Made by a program: the position numbers and the translations under genes
Notes under the pieces: model-generated
The model's database searches: none
What the model was told of the DNA's origin: nothing
Seen by the model: only the letters and a program-made list of their open reading frames with translations
In this document: positions 1-10,369 of the stretch, piece by piece
Layout: every line of letters begins with the position of its first letter
Numbering within the stretch: the stretch's first letter is position 1
Assembly (NCBI GenBank): GCA_011947345.1
Contig: JAAVTG010000137.1
Location: 61,369 to 125,368, forward strand
Direction of reading: 5' to 3'
DNA: 64,000 nt
Source: Phytophthora quininea
Taxonomy: Eukaryota > Oomycota > Peronosporomycetes > Peronosporales > Peronosporaceae

Positions 1-2087
1 CACCTACTTCTCGAGCGCCGAGTATCATCTACCCGTGAATAACCCGGATCACTTGCTGTCGATGCCGCCAAGCGTGACTCCGGGCCTGAATCTCTCTCCT
101 CGTGCATCGGCTGTTCGATCCAGTACTGCGGAACGAATGAAGCGAATGGAGCACGCTGCACCTGCTTTGAATCTCGATCTTAGCATCAGCGTGACGATTC
201 TCGACCTCTCCAAACTCTGTGGCGTATCGTCCATCCTGACTTACCAGACGAACACGATACCGAGCAGCTCATCGCCCTTTGTGTCATCTCCAAAGGCAAA
301 CGCTCTGATCAAGCGAAAAAGGGGCCAGCATGGATCGATGAATCGATCAATGGTCTCCTGGATGCTGCGTGCAGCAGAAGACATGTCTGGGAAACGTGGT
401 CTGTCAAAGAACAATCTCAGTCGTGTGCTGAAAGGGCTACTACCTGACGGTGACCCCGCTTCTGTTGACCGAAGAGCAGAGGATGATCTCTTACGCGTGG
501 ACGAGAGCAAAGTTTGGCTGCGACTTGTGCGCAGAATGCTCAGGTTGCTCAACTGGCAGGACGAAGCGACTTGCAGCAAATTTGGTCGCTTTTGGAGATC
601 TCCACAGCTCCAGTAGTGGAGCTGCCCATCTACAAGAACAGCACCCATTCCTCGTCGATATCGCTATGCCTGCGAACGTCGCACCCGTGGAGTGCACACC
701 CTCTCGGTAAGCGTCTGGTGCACAAAATATTGGACATGTATGAGCAAGCAGGCGATGTACAAGCACTAGCGTCGATTGTGTGCGCGTTGAAACCAACGGA
801 GCGCAAGGATCAGCAGGAGCTGCGCGACTCAGCGGCTCCTTTGACGAAATCAACGGACGATCAGCTCCCGGTTGTTCGTGAGGACAGACATTCAAGCATC
901 ACGGAAATGGACAGCGCGGCGTCCAGCACAACCGGTGCTCCAACAAGTACTACTAGCAGTGGCTTGCGTTCGAGACGATCCTCTTCGAACATGCTGTCGC
1001 AATTGGCGAACAACTTTGCAGACTCTAACGAAACTCCTCCTGTGATGCAAGGCACTCGGCGGTCTACTAGCCACAGCGAAGCACGGTCTCAGGGACTTGG
1101 CGTGGAGAAGGATGTATCATCGTTGCGTGCTTCAAAAGACTGGCCTCTGCCTTCAGGGAGCAGCAATGGCAGTGCTGGCCCGTCCAGTCTACACTCTAGT
1201 CCCGTACGAGAGCACTCGCTACTGATTGCAAACGCGTCGGGGCTCCCGATGATGAGTCGTGAGGCGCCACCGAAAGCTGGAGGCCCGTCAGGATGGAAAA
1301 TGGATTTCGAACGGCTAGAAAATCCTTTTAAGACGTGGAGTGGCGGGGCGTCGAAGGAGGCTCCACCTCCTCGACTAACTACAGACACATTTCAGCCCCC
1401 AGTTCAAGCAGTGAACGGGAAATCTCCAGCAACGGCAATGGCCGTGACAGCTTCGCCTACGATTAATTCAATGTCGCCGTCTCCTCTGCAAACAACTCTG
1501 AGCAGAGAAGAAGAGGTAGACGCGAACGATCGCGTCCTCTTGGAGCTCAGCTTCCGGTCAGTGGAGGAGGACAAGTGTCTGTTGTCGCCTGAAGACGAGG
1601 CTCGCTACGACATTTACAAGGAGGCGTATGCTGATGTGTTGTACCGCTATGGAGCTATGAATTTGCGCAACGAGGTGCTCAAGACGATGTCCCATGGCTC
1701 TCATGACCAGCGTGGCATTTCGCTTGGATTGATCTGCGGCTCGTGCAACTCGGTACGTTTGTCTGCGTGGAAGGCGAGTAAGTGTTGGCTGATCGTATCG
1801 TTTTGTCTGCTCAGAAAACCACCGACCCTGTGTGCTCAAACTGCCACGACTTTGCGGTGCGGTGCTCTGTGTGTCAACTGGTGGTGCGCGGACAGTCGAT
1901 GTTCTGCATGACGTGCGGTCATGGCGGCCACTCGGCTCACCTGCGCGAGTGGTTTGAGATGGAGACAGCATGCCCGACTGGATGTGGCTGTTGGTGCAAG
2001 CAGGCCACAGCAACGATGCCTTCGTTCCAGCCAGAGCAGCAGGAGGCAGACCACACCGTGCCGCCGTCAAGATCGCACTCGTTCTAG
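1..2087 (+). CDS. WDR59: WDR59 homologue (GATOR2 subunit), 3' part
   Basis: This is the C-terminal part of a WDR59-like protein, a subunit of the GATOR2 complex that controls TORC1 signalling at the lysosome/vacuole. The gene enters from the left edge. The segment TCAQNAQVAQLAGRSDLQQ followed by WSLLE and HPLGKRLV...YEQAGDVQALA matches the helical region of WDR59. A long serine-rich linker follows (about 830-1540), then the YKEAYADVLYRYG helix. The end is the typical zinc-binding RING-like module: CSNC, CSVCQLVVRG, FCMTCGHGGHSAHLREWF, CPTGCGCWC. An intron lies at 1753-1814 (GT-AG, phase 0). Around 515 the reading frame shifts by one base between the upstream and downstream parts, probably a missing base. 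The N-terminal WD40 propeller lies outside the window. Confidence 0.85.
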
Positions 2088-2190
2088 GCAACTTCAAGTT
2101 CGAACATGGATACATTGTGTTTGGCGCCACACCAAATGACGCCGTCATTCCAGGACATGCCTGGCTTCCACCACTTTCACAGCAGCAACT

Positions 2191-2712
2191 ATGCGCGGCA
2201 GCGGCTTGAGTATCGAGCGGTTCATCAAGGGCAAGGCGCAGCGGTCCAAGAGCGATGCCAAGAGCAAGAAGAAGACCATCATCCACAAGGCGCAGCGACG
2301 CCGCGAGTACGAGAAGGTGAAGAGGCGCGAGGGAGCCAAAGCTGCTGACGCCAGCGAGGGAGCGACGTCCTTCTACGACAAGTTCTTTAGCGATCTGAAG
2401 AGCGGGGAGGTCGACGAGGACGGAGAGCAGGTGGAACAGACGCACAGAGAGAAGGGCGAGCAGCGCCATGAGGCCAAGCCAGACCCGTTTTTCAAGGCCA
2501 AGAAGAAGGCGGCCGTCACCAAGAGCGAGAAGCTGCGTGCTCGCGAGGAGAAGAAGAAGCGCGTCGCAGAGGCGGAGAAGAAGGTCACGCAGCGCAAGAA
2601 GCGCCACGTGAAGCTCAGTCAGCGCACGGCGACGGGCCAACCAGTTGTGCGCAACCATATCAACGACCTGCTGTCTCGACTGCAAGCCGAGAAAAAGAGG
2701 GAGGGCAAGTAG
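2191..2712 (+). CDS. FYV7/CCDC59-like rRNA-processing protein
   Basis: A 173-residue, very lysine/arginine-rich protein that resembles the FYV7/CCDC59 family of nucleolar rRNA-processing factors. The N-terminal third has the KAQRRREYEKVKRREG helix, the middle is charged coiled coil with PDPFFKAKKKA, and the C-terminal end TATGQPVVRNHINDLLSRLQ matches the family's conserved TxxGQPxxxxxIxxLLxKI signature. The start at 2191 gives the family-length product directly with no intron. It follows WDR59 on the same strand with 103 bases between. Family assignment rests on the C-terminal signature and composition, so the exact orthologue (yeast Fyv7 or human CCDC59) is not settled. Confidence 0.7.
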   Translation: MRGSGLSIERFIKGKAQRSKSDAKSKKKTIIHKAQRRREYEKVKRREGAKAADASEGATSFYDKFFSDLKSGEVDEDGEQVEQTHREKGEQRHEAKPDPFFKAKKKAAVTKSEKLRAREEKKKRVAEAEKKVTQRKKRHVKLSQRTATGQPVVRNHINDLLSRLQAEKKREGK

Positions 2713-3096
2713 CTCTGGCCGCACTGTGGTCTCCCAGCCATCGCGTCCGATCCGGTACGCTAGCGCGACTTATTTAGCAAGTGTGAATGCAAGTCATGAA
2801 CGATTCTTGCTCGGAAGGAAGTTGCTGCCGACTCTGTTAAACCCATCGCTTCAACTTGGCCACATCTTTCTCCTCAAACAGCTCGAGACTTTATCAAACT
2901 TGGTTGTTTTTGTTGCGTTAATGATGGCTAAAAGTGGTGAGAGCGCACACGACCTGCCGCTCGTCGTGGACGAAGTTGCCTGTATCTTTTGATCCCTTCA
3001 CGTTCAGCTGTACACCAACCAACGTTGGACCGATCTAACGGCAGACCCGTCCCTCCCAGACGCAACCTGAAGCGTGCGCGCCCCAGCTGCGAGCGC
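2713..3096. other. Convergent intergenic region, no gene seen
   Basis: These 384 bases separate the stop codons of the FYV7-like gene and the mitochondrial acyl carrier protein. I see no conserved coding signal; this should be the two 3' untranslated regions and terminators. Confidence 0.5.
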
Positions 3097-3453
3097 TTAC
3101 TTGGCCATGGGGTGCGCAGCGATGTAGTCGATGACCTGCGCGGGCGTCAGCAGCTTCTCCGACTCGTTGTCCGGGATCTCAATGGTGAACTCCTCCTCCA
3201 TGGCCATGACAACCTCCACCACGTCCAGCGAGTCCAGGCCCAGGTCCTCCTGGAACTTGGCGGCCTCCTTGACGGCATCGGCGTCCACCTTCTCGAAGTT
3301 CTTGACCACGCCCAGCACGCGCTCGCTCACCTCGTTGCGGTCCAGGAACGTCTGCGCGCTGAAGAAGCGGACGGACGGGGCCGCGCGCACGAACTGCGGG
3401 CGCGCCACGGCGGCGCGGGCCAGCGGGCGGAGTGCAGACACGAAGCGGTTCAT
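3097..3453 (-). CDS. Mitochondrial acyl carrier protein (complex I subunit)
   Basis: An acyl carrier protein of 118 residues. It carries the growing acyl chain in mitochondrial type II fatty acid synthesis, and the same protein is an accessory subunit of complex I (NDUFAB1/ACPM) and a partner of LYR proteins. The sequence has an Arg-rich presequence ([20 protein letters not shown]) ending near RFFSAQTF, then the ACP fold with the phosphopantetheine serine in [19 protein letters not shown] and the acidic recognition helix II. I chose the ATG at 3453 because the extra upstream codons up to 3546 have no targeting character. A LYR-motif protein gene sits at 34.5 kb in the same window. It is divergent to the coiled-coil gene at 3647. 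Confidence 0.93.
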   Translation of the reverse strand: MNRFVSALRPLARAAVARPQFVRAAPSVRFFSAQTFLDRNEVSERVLGVVKNFEKVDADAVKEAAKFQEDLGLDSLDVVEVVMAMEEEFTIEIPDNESEKLLTPAQVIDYIAAHPMAK

Positions 3454-3646
3454 TCTTATACGTCTGTGGGGCTGTGGGCGACTGAGCGAGTGACCTGCCG
3501 AGCTTGTGGCCGTCGCCCCTTGTCCTAGACTAGGTGAAATATCCACCCTAACATAGTTATTTACCTATACTAGGATGGTGTGAACCACCAAAACATACTT
3601 GTCATTTGTATGGTTCCATACAAATGTCAGTCAAGTCTGACCAGCG

Positions 3647-4793
3647 ATGGCATCAACGACGTCCGAGGAAGCGCATGCCGCGGGCGACCAAGCGCCGCAG
3701 AGCGCGCGGGATTGGTGGGGCGCTCGCGAGCTGGAGGTGGAGCGAGAACTGGCCTGCAGTCTGCAGAGGCGGATGGAGGCGCAGAGGGCGCAGCTGTACG
3801 CGTTCAAGACGGAGCAGAGCAAGTGGGAGCACGAGCTGCAGGTATTATACTTCGTGACCGGCTGCAATGGCTGTTGGGAACCAAATCTAATGACGGTTTT
3901 GTATGTATGACGTGTTGCAATTCTAGCTGCGGATCTCCAAGTACGCGCACGACCGCAAGCTGCTGAGCGAGCACAATGTAGAGCTGCAGGAGGAACTGAC
4001 GGCTATGGAGGAGAAGTTCACAGCACACCAGAAAGAGATGGACGCACAGGTACAACACGTCATCGAACTGGAAGGTCTTTTGCACGAGAATCACATCGAC
4101 ACCGAGCAGATGCGAGAGTTGAAGCAGAAGAACAAAGAGCTGGAGCAGGTGGGGCAAACATTGCAGCATTCTTCGTCGCAGGTTCTTAACGTTGGATATG
4201 TTGCTAATGCAGCGACTGCGGCAATGGGAACGCTTCTACCGAGAAGAGAAGGTGGTGCTTGCAGACGCACAGCAGAAGCAGCAGGAAGAGCTTCTGGCAG
4301 AACTAGAACATCTATTGGGTGCGTCAGAGGAAGAACTAACGTCGCGACAGCATAGCGCTCGTAAACGAAGCCAAAAAGGTAACAGCGAACACCTTTGCAA
4401 GAGCCAAGCACGCAGCGACGAGGCCGGAGACGACCCACTTGTAACCCGGATCAAGGAGCTAGAAGCGGCCTGCAAGCAGAAGGCAATGCCAACGCTTCTT
4501 GCAGCTTTTAACGGCATTTCTAACTATTGTTTTCGTTTTCGCCTCGCAGGATCAAGCGATCTTTTCGTTGAAGTCTGTGTTGGAGCAGCAAGAAATCACA
4601 TTCGACGAGAAGCTCAAGATCGTCACGGCCAAGTACGACCAAGTGAAAGCCATCAACATGGCGCTGCAGGTACCTGGGGACCCAATGAGTCTTGACTCCC
4701 TGAGTTGTAGCTAACGAAACGTTTTTCGTTCTTTCTCGTCGCTGACAGAAACGATTAATGCACGCATTAACAGAAGGAACTGGGAAGCCTTGA
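3647..4793 (+). CDS. Coiled-coil protein, 283 aa, five exons
   Basis: A predicted 283-residue, almost entirely alpha-helical coiled-coil protein that I cannot name. Five exons join with phase 0 throughout: 3647-3841, 3927-4148, 4213-4482, 4550-4669 and 4749-4793. Introns 1, 2 and 4 are GT-AG; intron 3 (4483-4549) fits only as GC-AG (AAG then GCAATG, ending CTCGCAG), and the frames on both sides agree. Heptad-rich segments include LEVERELACSLQRRMEAQR, ELQEELTAMEEKF and LKSVLEQQEITFDEKLK. The exon structure and coiled-coil pattern recall ciliary basal-body coiled-coil proteins, but that is only an impression. It shares a 193-base divergent promoter with the acyl carrier protein gene. Confidence 0.7.
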
Positions 4794-4978
4794 TCCCAGG
4801 TGTGTAGCTGAAAAAGCCGTCTGCGCAGAATTATAAGTGGACATTGTAACCAAGATTGCAGTTGGATAAATAGTCCTTCGGACGACGCACGCGTTGCAGG
4901 AGAAGCTTTTCAAAAGCGCCGTCACGATTCAAATCTCCTAGGGACTTGTAGAAGTTGCAGCTCCTGCCGGCCATCGCC

Positions 4979-5400
4979 TTACTGCTGCACTTGGATATTG
5001 TACTTGCGCTACCCAACGTTCACGTACGAGTGAGCATGTCAGTACCACATATACTGGTGGATGGATAACGGACGATTTATTTGACGCACCTGCCATTCAT
5101 CGGCCTGCGCCTCCTTCTGCTTGATGCTCTCGTTGAGCTGCGCCAGCACCTGCGCAATGCCGTCGCGGTTGGCCGTCACTGCGGCAGCACCTCCTGCACT
5201 GTGCGCTGCACCAGCACGGCGCCCACCATGCGGTAGGCCTTGCGGTCCTGCGGCAGCTCGCCCAGCGTCTGGATCACGCGGTCGTGCTCGGTGGTCTCGA
5301 TCTCCAGCTCCGCGATCTTCTCGGCCATCTGCCGCACCTCCGAGCGCAGACTCTTGTACGTCGCTACCACTTGCTGCTCCGTGATCTGCTGCTCCGCCAT
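4979..5400 (-). CDS. PFDN2: Prefoldin subunit 2 (with one-base frame break)
   Basis: Beta-type prefoldin subunit 2, part of the hexameric chaperone that delivers nascent actin and tubulin to CCT. Exon 1 starts at 5400 (MAEQQITEQQVVATYKSLR) and contains the first helix, the hairpin IQTLGELPQDRKAYRMVG and VQRTVQEVLP. At about 5181-5184 the frame breaks at VLP and resumes one base off with TANRDGIAQVLAQLNESIKQKEAQ. Intron 5009-5089 follows and the last exon (4979-5008) encodes RKYNIQVQQ, the typical prefoldin 2 tail. The exon lengths sum to a multiple of three only if one base is added, so a single missing base is the simplest explanation. Expected product about 113 residues. Confidence 0.85.
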
Positions 5401-5588
5401 GGTCGCCGCTGTTGCTGTTTTGATGTGTTCTGATGGCATATATGCTCGGCGATAGGTTGGCAGAAATCACTTGCGGTTTGTATATGCGACCGATAACGGA
5501 CAGTCAGGGCCATTGGTTTTGGAGCAGCGTCTTCGAAGCTCATGGGACTCTGGTCATTGAGAAATTCAACTGACTCTACTGAAGCACC

Positions 5589-5898
5589 ATGCAGAACGAA
5601 GCCGGCCAGTCCATTGACATCTACATCCCGCGCAAGTGGTGCGTGTGTCTCGCTTAAGCTCTCTGCTCTGCCGTCGCATTTCTGACAGTCGCTTTCTGCT
5701 GACAGCTCGTGGACCAACCGCATCCTGGCGGCCAAGGACCACGCCTCCGTGCAGATCAACGTCGGCCGCGTGAACGCCAACGGCGTCTTCACGGGCGAGT
5801 CGGACACGTTCGCTCTGGCTGGCTACATCCGCCACCACGGCGAGGGCGACCAGGCCATCACGGAGCTGGCCCGCCAGGCCGATGCCGCCAAGAACTAA
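5589..5898 (+). CDS. RPS21: Ribosomal protein eS21
   Basis: Small-subunit ribosomal protein eS21, 80 residues, close to the usual 80-87. Exon 1 (5589-5638) encodes MQNEAGQSIDIYIPRK, the invariant N-terminus; the intron 5639-5705 splits a Cys codon in phase 2; exon 2 (5706-5898) encodes CSWTNRILAAKDHASVQINV and the GYIRHHGEGDQAITELA end. It is divergent to prefoldin 2 with 188 bases between start codons, and the strong translation-machinery gene probably drives that promoter. Confidence 0.95.
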
Positions 5899-6486
5899 GC
5901 GGCTGCTATACCTCTGCACCATCAGGGCCTGGCTGCTTGTCCGTCTAGCTGATACATTACCGCGTTCTCGTTCGTTTTGGATGAAGCGCTTGCAAGTTCG
6001 CTAGCAGGAAAGCAGGCAGCGCTGCTTACAGAGTCGGTTGCTCGGGGAGTTGATCCTGCCTTCGACTTGGTCGGTCCGATTCATTAATTTAAGTATGGTC
6101 TCCGAACCAGCAAGAAGAAGCAGTTCAACCACCCGCCATTTGTCGTCGTCCTCCCTGAGATTTCCTCTGTTGTGTTTATAGTACAGCTATATCGACATCT
6201 TAGTGTTCTTGAAAAGAACAAGCTCCAGCGTCATCGCCATCTCTTTGCGCTCGTCGTTCGCAGCAGGTAGGAGGCGGAACTCATCGTAAAGGTTGACAAT
6301 CAGTTTTCTGCTACAATAGTGCATTTACCATCAACTTCGGCTAGGAAAGATCAGCATGTATTCAACCCCTGCATGTCCTATAGGCGAGCTGTCCACCACT
6401 ACTATAGTCTCTCTTGGCAGTGCTGCTTGTCGCCTTGTAGATCACCGCGAGACGTCTATTAGTATATGGCGCATACAAGATCCGCT
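5899..6486. other. Convergent intergenic region, no gene seen
   Basis: 588 bases between the stops of eS21 and the small Tim gene. The sequence is AT-richer than the flanking exons and holds no convincing ORF or conserved motif that I can recognise. It probably contains both 3' untranslated regions. Confidence 0.5.
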
Positions 6487-6896
6487 TTAACCCTGCACAA
6501 GCACCACGACCAGTTAAACCCGCTGCCTGTACATTGTTAAGAGCTTTAGGATTTGGGGGACGCACCTGCGGGCCACGCTGCACCATGGCCTCCGAGACGA
6601 CCTTCATGGTGTCGATGTACCTGTTGATACACAGAGCGAGGCAGTTCTGCTGCTTGCCGTCCAGCTTGCCGTTGGGGCGCGTGATGCACTTGTCGAAGCA
6701 CTTCTCCTGCAGGTTCTGCGTCAGCTCCTGCAGAGCCTGCTGCTGCACCTCCGAGCGCACCTGCCAGGCCACACACAACCACCAAGTCCAGAGGTCAGCT
6801 CTACAGCCAATCGGGGCAATCTCTCGGCTGCAGTCGGGGACGTACTCGGTTGACCAGCTCGGCCTTTTGCTGTGGGGTGAAGTTGGCTCCATCCAT
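6487..6896 (-). CDS. Small Tim chaperone (Tim13-like)
   Basis: Small TIM family chaperone of the mitochondrial intermembrane space, which escorts hydrophobic precursors between TOM and TIM22/SAM. Three exons give 83 residues: 6846-6896 (MDGANFTPQQKAELVNR), 6566-6760 and the tiny 6487-6492. The twin CX3C motif is present as CFDKC and CLALC, 15 residues apart, in CFDKCITRPNGKLD...CLALCINRYIDTM. The sequence between and after the motifs resembles Tim13 more than Tim8, Tim9 or Tim10. The last exon choice (Gly-stop) is my inference from a consistent intron 6493-6565. It shares a 210-base divergent promoter with CMC2, another twin-cysteine intermembrane-space protein. Confidence 0.85.
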
Positions 6897-7106
6897 CGTG
6901 CTGCCGTCACGTGCTTCACGTACTAGAGATGGCGATCGCAGACTGCACCGAGCTGCTCAAGCCCTTGAAATTGTTACTTCTACGATCGGAAGTAACCAGA
7001 TGAAGTGTTATCACTACTTCAATTTATCCATCATGCACACGAACCAGCATGCGCGATGAGCTCACTTTCCGACCGCAGACTTGAGTCGAGGACCGTTGAG
7101 GACAAC

Positions 7107-7465
7107 ATGCACCCGCCGCTTGACCGCGCGCACCCGGACTGCCAGGCCGTACGCTCTGCATTCCGCGTATGTTCAAAAGACATGGAGTGACAATGTTTGT
7201 TTGATGCCCATCCACACCGCAGGAGATCAAGGCGCTGCTGCAGTGCCACGACGAGAACCCGTACGCCAAGTTCTTTGGCGTCTGCGGCGATGTCAAGACG
7301 GCGCTGGACAAGTGCTTCAAGGCCGAGAAGATCCGCGTGCGCAACGCCAACTTTGCCCACGCCAAGGCCTCGGACGCCTATGTGAGGCAGAAAATGCAGG
7401 AGCGTCGCGACCGAGTGGCAGCAGAGGAGAAGGCCAAGGCGGGAGCCCAACACGCAGCAGCGTAG
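7107..7465 (+). CDS. CMC2: CMC2-like COX assembly twin CX9C protein
   Basis: Homologue of CMC2, a CHCH intermembrane-space protein that helps cytochrome c oxidase assembly. Two exons, 7107-7166 and 7223-7465, give 100 residues. The start MHPPLDRAHPDCQAV is the family signature N-terminus (MHPxL). Exon 2 has LLQCHDENPYAKFFGVCGDV and ALDKCFKAEK, giving the paired cysteines of the CHCH fold. A charged C-terminal tail (VAAEEKAKAG) is longer than in the human protein. The mitochondrial import partner Tim13 is transcribed divergently next door. Confidence 0.87.
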
Positions 7466-7681
7466 ACGGACACCAACCCGCAGCAACTGAGAAGCCACCC
7501 AAGCGAGAAAATGTTGTTTTAGTTTCGTGTATTAGTTCGCTGAGAAGGAAGTTATAGGACAAACGCAGCAATAGAATCGACACAGCTCTTGAACCGCTAC
7601 TGCGTTCCCACCTCTTTTCTTGCTGTCTATCCGATAGGTGCAAGGGTAGGGCACAAGAAGTATCGAGACAAACTGTGCCTC

Positions 7682-8698
7682 TCACTTTTGCTCTTCACCT
7701 TCATGCAGCTTGTCGCCTGTGGGGCGGTCCCACACAGAGTATCGCGTCGTCAAGTTCCAGTAGTACAGCTTGCCGCGGTTGTCCAGAGCTGAGCGCCAGT
7801 TGCCAAAGCGCTGTCCGATGAGCACCACATCGTCATCGTCCTCTGGCAGATCGCTCGTCTTGACGTTCGTGACGGGCAGTGGACCCCAAGGGATGGTGCC
7901 TTCCATGATGTATTTGGCGTCCACCTTCTCCAGGTTCTTCAGCTCTCTCTTCATGTAGTCGGCCACGATACCGGCAATGCGCAGACCCTCCGGCGTCGAG
8001 TTCTCCAGCAAATGTTCAGCCACGGCGCTTTGCAAGACGTTGGGTCCGTTCTTCAGTCCCTTGTCGTAGGCGATGCAGGCGTTGAAGCACACCTGCTGCA
8101 CCTGAGCCAAGTGCTTGTTCACCGTCAGCTCCGAGATGTCCTCGTAGCGGATCCGCACGACTGTCTCTTCCCAGAGTCGGTCGAACATGAGTTCCTGGAT
8201 GACTTTGCCCTGCTGTCCCTCCAGCGCCAGTCGGCGGTGCACCATCCACACGTGGACCATAAGAAGCGCCTGTTGGGCGCGGAAGGAGCGCGGCAGCCCC
8301 AGCACTTTGTACATCTCTGGCTGGGCCGTGACGTTCATGCAGCTCTGGAAGACGGCGGTCGAGTGGCGGAACAGTCGGTCGTCCTCGTTCATGAAGCCCA
8401 GCAGCTTGAGCAGCCACTCCCAGCGCTGGAACTGGTTCTGGTTCTGGCTCGCGGTCACGTCAAAGTTGGCCGAGCGGCCCATGAAGTTGCGGCCTGGCGA
8501 CGGCGGCGCGATGTCCGTCTCGGCCCACACGAACTTGCGCGCAGTCTGCGGCTGCGAGGCATCCGCTGCGGTGGCGAGCTCCGCGGTCAGAAGATGCTGT
8601 GAGACGATGCGAGACGCTCCGAGGCCTCTGGTCGGCAGGACGGCGCTGCCGCTGCGATGACTGCACGTCGCCGCCGCTCGCACCAAGACGCTCCGCAT
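7682..8698 (-). CDS. CBP3/UQCC1 complex III assembly factor with C-terminal WW domain
   Basis: A ubiquinol-cytochrome c chaperone (CBP3/UQCC1 family), needed for synthesis and stabilisation of cytochrome b in mitochondrial complex III. From the ATG at 8698 the product is 338 residues with an Arg/Ala/Ser-rich presequence (MRSVLVRAAATCSHRSG); an in-frame ATG at 8743 adds 15 residues. The core chaperone domain has LMVHVWMVHRRL, LMFDRLWEETVVRIRYE and CIAYDKGLKNG. Unusually the last about 35 residues form a WW domain: GNWRSALDNRGKLYYWNL then TRYSVWDRP, with both signature tryptophans, the central YYW and the final Pro. I know of no WW domain in fungal CBP3 or animal UQCC1. Intronless; divergent to SAS10. 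Confidence 0.88.
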   Translation of the reverse strand: MRSVLVRAAATCSHRSGSAVLPTRGLGASRIVSQHLLTAELATAADASQPQTARKFVWAETDIAPPSPGRNFMGRSANFDVTASQNQNQFQRWEWLLKLLGFMNEDDRLFRHSTAVFQSCMNVTAQPEMYKVLGLPRSFRAQQALLMVHVWMVHRRLALEGQQGKVIQELMFDRLWEETVVRIRYEDISELTVNKHLAQVQQVCFNACIAYDKGLKNGPNVLQSAVAEHLLENSTPEGLRIAGIVADYMKRELKNLEKVDAKYIMEGTIPWGPLPVTNVKTSDLPEDDDDVVLIGQRFGNWRSALDNRGKLYYWNLTTRYSVWDRPTGDKLHEGEEQK

Positions 8699-8848
8699 GA
8701 CTTTGATGGACTTGGACCACCGCTTGATTGGCATCCAATACAAATACCAAGTAGTTTCATAATCACTTGAAAATTGTATTGATCACCGTCACAGCTCCCG
8801 TAACCAGCCAAAGGCAAAGTCAAAGGCCATCGCAGCCAGCCGGAAGCA

Positions 8849-10369
8849 ATGGGCCGCAAGTCGAGACACACAGCGCGCACAGGCGACGGCGGCGCCGAGG
8901 TGCGTCTGCGTAAACACGAGCTGAAGAACGCCGAGATCGCGCAGAAGCACGCGGAGCTGGCGTTCTACGACGACCCGTCGGAGGACGAGAGCGACCACGA
9001 GCAGCCGCAGTCGGACGACGACAAGCTGGAGGGCGAGGAAGTGCTAGAGCTGGGCGGAGACGAAGATGATGACGAGGAGGACGGCGACGACAACGACAAC
9101 ATTGACGGATTCGACGCCGACGCAGAGCGCAAGAAGGCGCTGCAGATGGAAGGCCAATGGGGCAAGAAGCGTAAGACCTTCTACTCTGCGGACACGGCCG
9201 AGTACGAGCTCGAGTCGGACGAAGAGGTGGCTCAAGACGAAGAGGAGGCGGCACTGGAGCTGCAGCGCAAACAGGCAGACATGATGGACGACGAGGACTT
9301 TGGCATCGATGACGCCGAGCCAGAAGCGAGTGAAGAGGAGGAGGAGGAAGACGACGAGAAGGACGGGGCTCCTGCTGTGGACGACGAGGAGCTCGTCGGT
9401 GAGCAGCTTGCGGATATTGCGACGCTGGCAGACGATGGCGCTGGGGGCGCTGAGAGCGTCGAGCAGGTGCATAGGGATTTCTCCAAGATGTCCAGGAAGG
9501 ACAAGCTGCAGATCGTGAACCAGTCGGCTCCTGAGTTGCTCGGGCTGATCTCGGAGCTGGAGGCTGCTACCAAAGAGCTGGAAGAGGTGGTGACGCCGGC
9601 AGTGCTGAAACTGCGACCGGTGCGTCGTAAATCTCGCCCGCTTCAGACTGGACTGCGCTACTTGATGACGCGCCAGAACCTGCTGCTCAACTACACGGCC
9701 AACATTTCCTTCTACTTGCTGCTGCGTGCCGAGGGCAAGAGCGTGTCGGACCACCCCGTGCTGATGCACTTGCTGCTGCTAAAGAAACAGCTGAACAAAC
9801 TGCAGGCTCTCGATGAAGTAGTAGATGACCAATTGCAGGACCTGCTTACGAAGGAGCTGCCGCCCGAGCGTGCGCCAAAGGTGGATGATGGCCTCGACAA
9901 GTTCTTCGCCAAGACGACAACAACAAACAAGCGCAGTGCCGAAGCCAACGCAACCAAAAAGACAAAGAAGCACAAGAAATCCTCGGGAGATGCATCAGCC
10001 GACGAGTTGGCGGAGGCGGAACGATTCTACGAGGAGATGGTTCGCAGTCAGAACGAGCTCAAGAAGAGCAAGAAGGAGTTCTACTCGCACGAGAAGCCTG
10101 CCGATTTGGCATCGAGCGACGAGGACAGCGACGTGGAGGGCGGCAAGCGCGGAGCTTCGTACCAGATCATGAAGAACAAGGGGCTGAAGGCACACAAGAG
10201 CAAGCTGAACCGCAATCCACGCGTCAAGAAGCGCATGCAATACCGCAAGGCAATTATTCGGCGGAAGGGCCAAGTGCGCGATGTTCGTGTGGGCGAGGCT
10301 GGCAAGTACGGCGGCGAGACCACGGGTATCAAGTCCAACCTCACACGCAGTCGCAAGATCCGCAACTAG
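8849..10369 (+). CDS. SAS10: SAS10/UTP3 small-subunit processome protein
   Basis: Nucleolar Sas10/Utp3, a component of the small-subunit (U3) processome that processes 18S rRNA precursors. The 506-residue protein is intronless. After MGRKSRHTAR come acidic stretches (residues about 45-180), then the Sas10/Utp3/C1D helical domain around LRPVRRKSRPLQTGLRYL and LLNYTANISFYLLLRAEGKSV, a lysine-rich linker, and the conserved C-terminal Sas10 domain: YQIMKNKGLKAHKSKLNRNP, RVKKRMQYRKAIIRRKGQVR, and YGGETTGIKSNLTRSRKIRN at the very end. The acidic-basic alternation is typical of processome factors. It is head to head with the CBP3-WW gene. Confidence 0.95.
   Translation: MGRKSRHTARTGDGGAEVRLRKHELKNAEIAQKHAELAFYDDPSEDESDHEQPQSDDDKLEGEEVLELGGDEDDDEEDGDDNDNIDGFDADAERKKALQMEGQWGKKRKTFYSADTAEYELESDEEVAQDEEEAALELQRKQADMMDDEDFGIDDAEPEASEEEEEEDDEKDGAPAVDDEELVGEQLADIATLADDGAGGAESVEQVHRDFSKMSRKDKLQIVNQSAPELLGLISELEAATKELEEVVTPAVLKLRPVRRKSRPLQTGLRYLMTRQNLLLNYTANISFYLLLRAEGKSVSDHPVLMHLLLLKKQLNKLQALDEVVDDQLQDLLTKELPPERAPKVDDGLDKFFAKTTTTNKRSAEANATKKTKKHKKSSGDASADELAEAERFYEEMVRSQNELKKSKKEFYSHEKPADLASSDEDSDVEGGKRGASYQIMKNKGLKAHKSKLNRNPRVKKRMQYRKAIIRRKGQVRDVRVGEAGKYGGETTGIKSNLTRSRKIRN

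Noticed and set aside
9044..9769. Long minus-strand ORF inside SAS10
   Set aside because: Shadow of the acidic plus-strand coding region; leucine-rich translation is the antisense of Glu/Lys codons.
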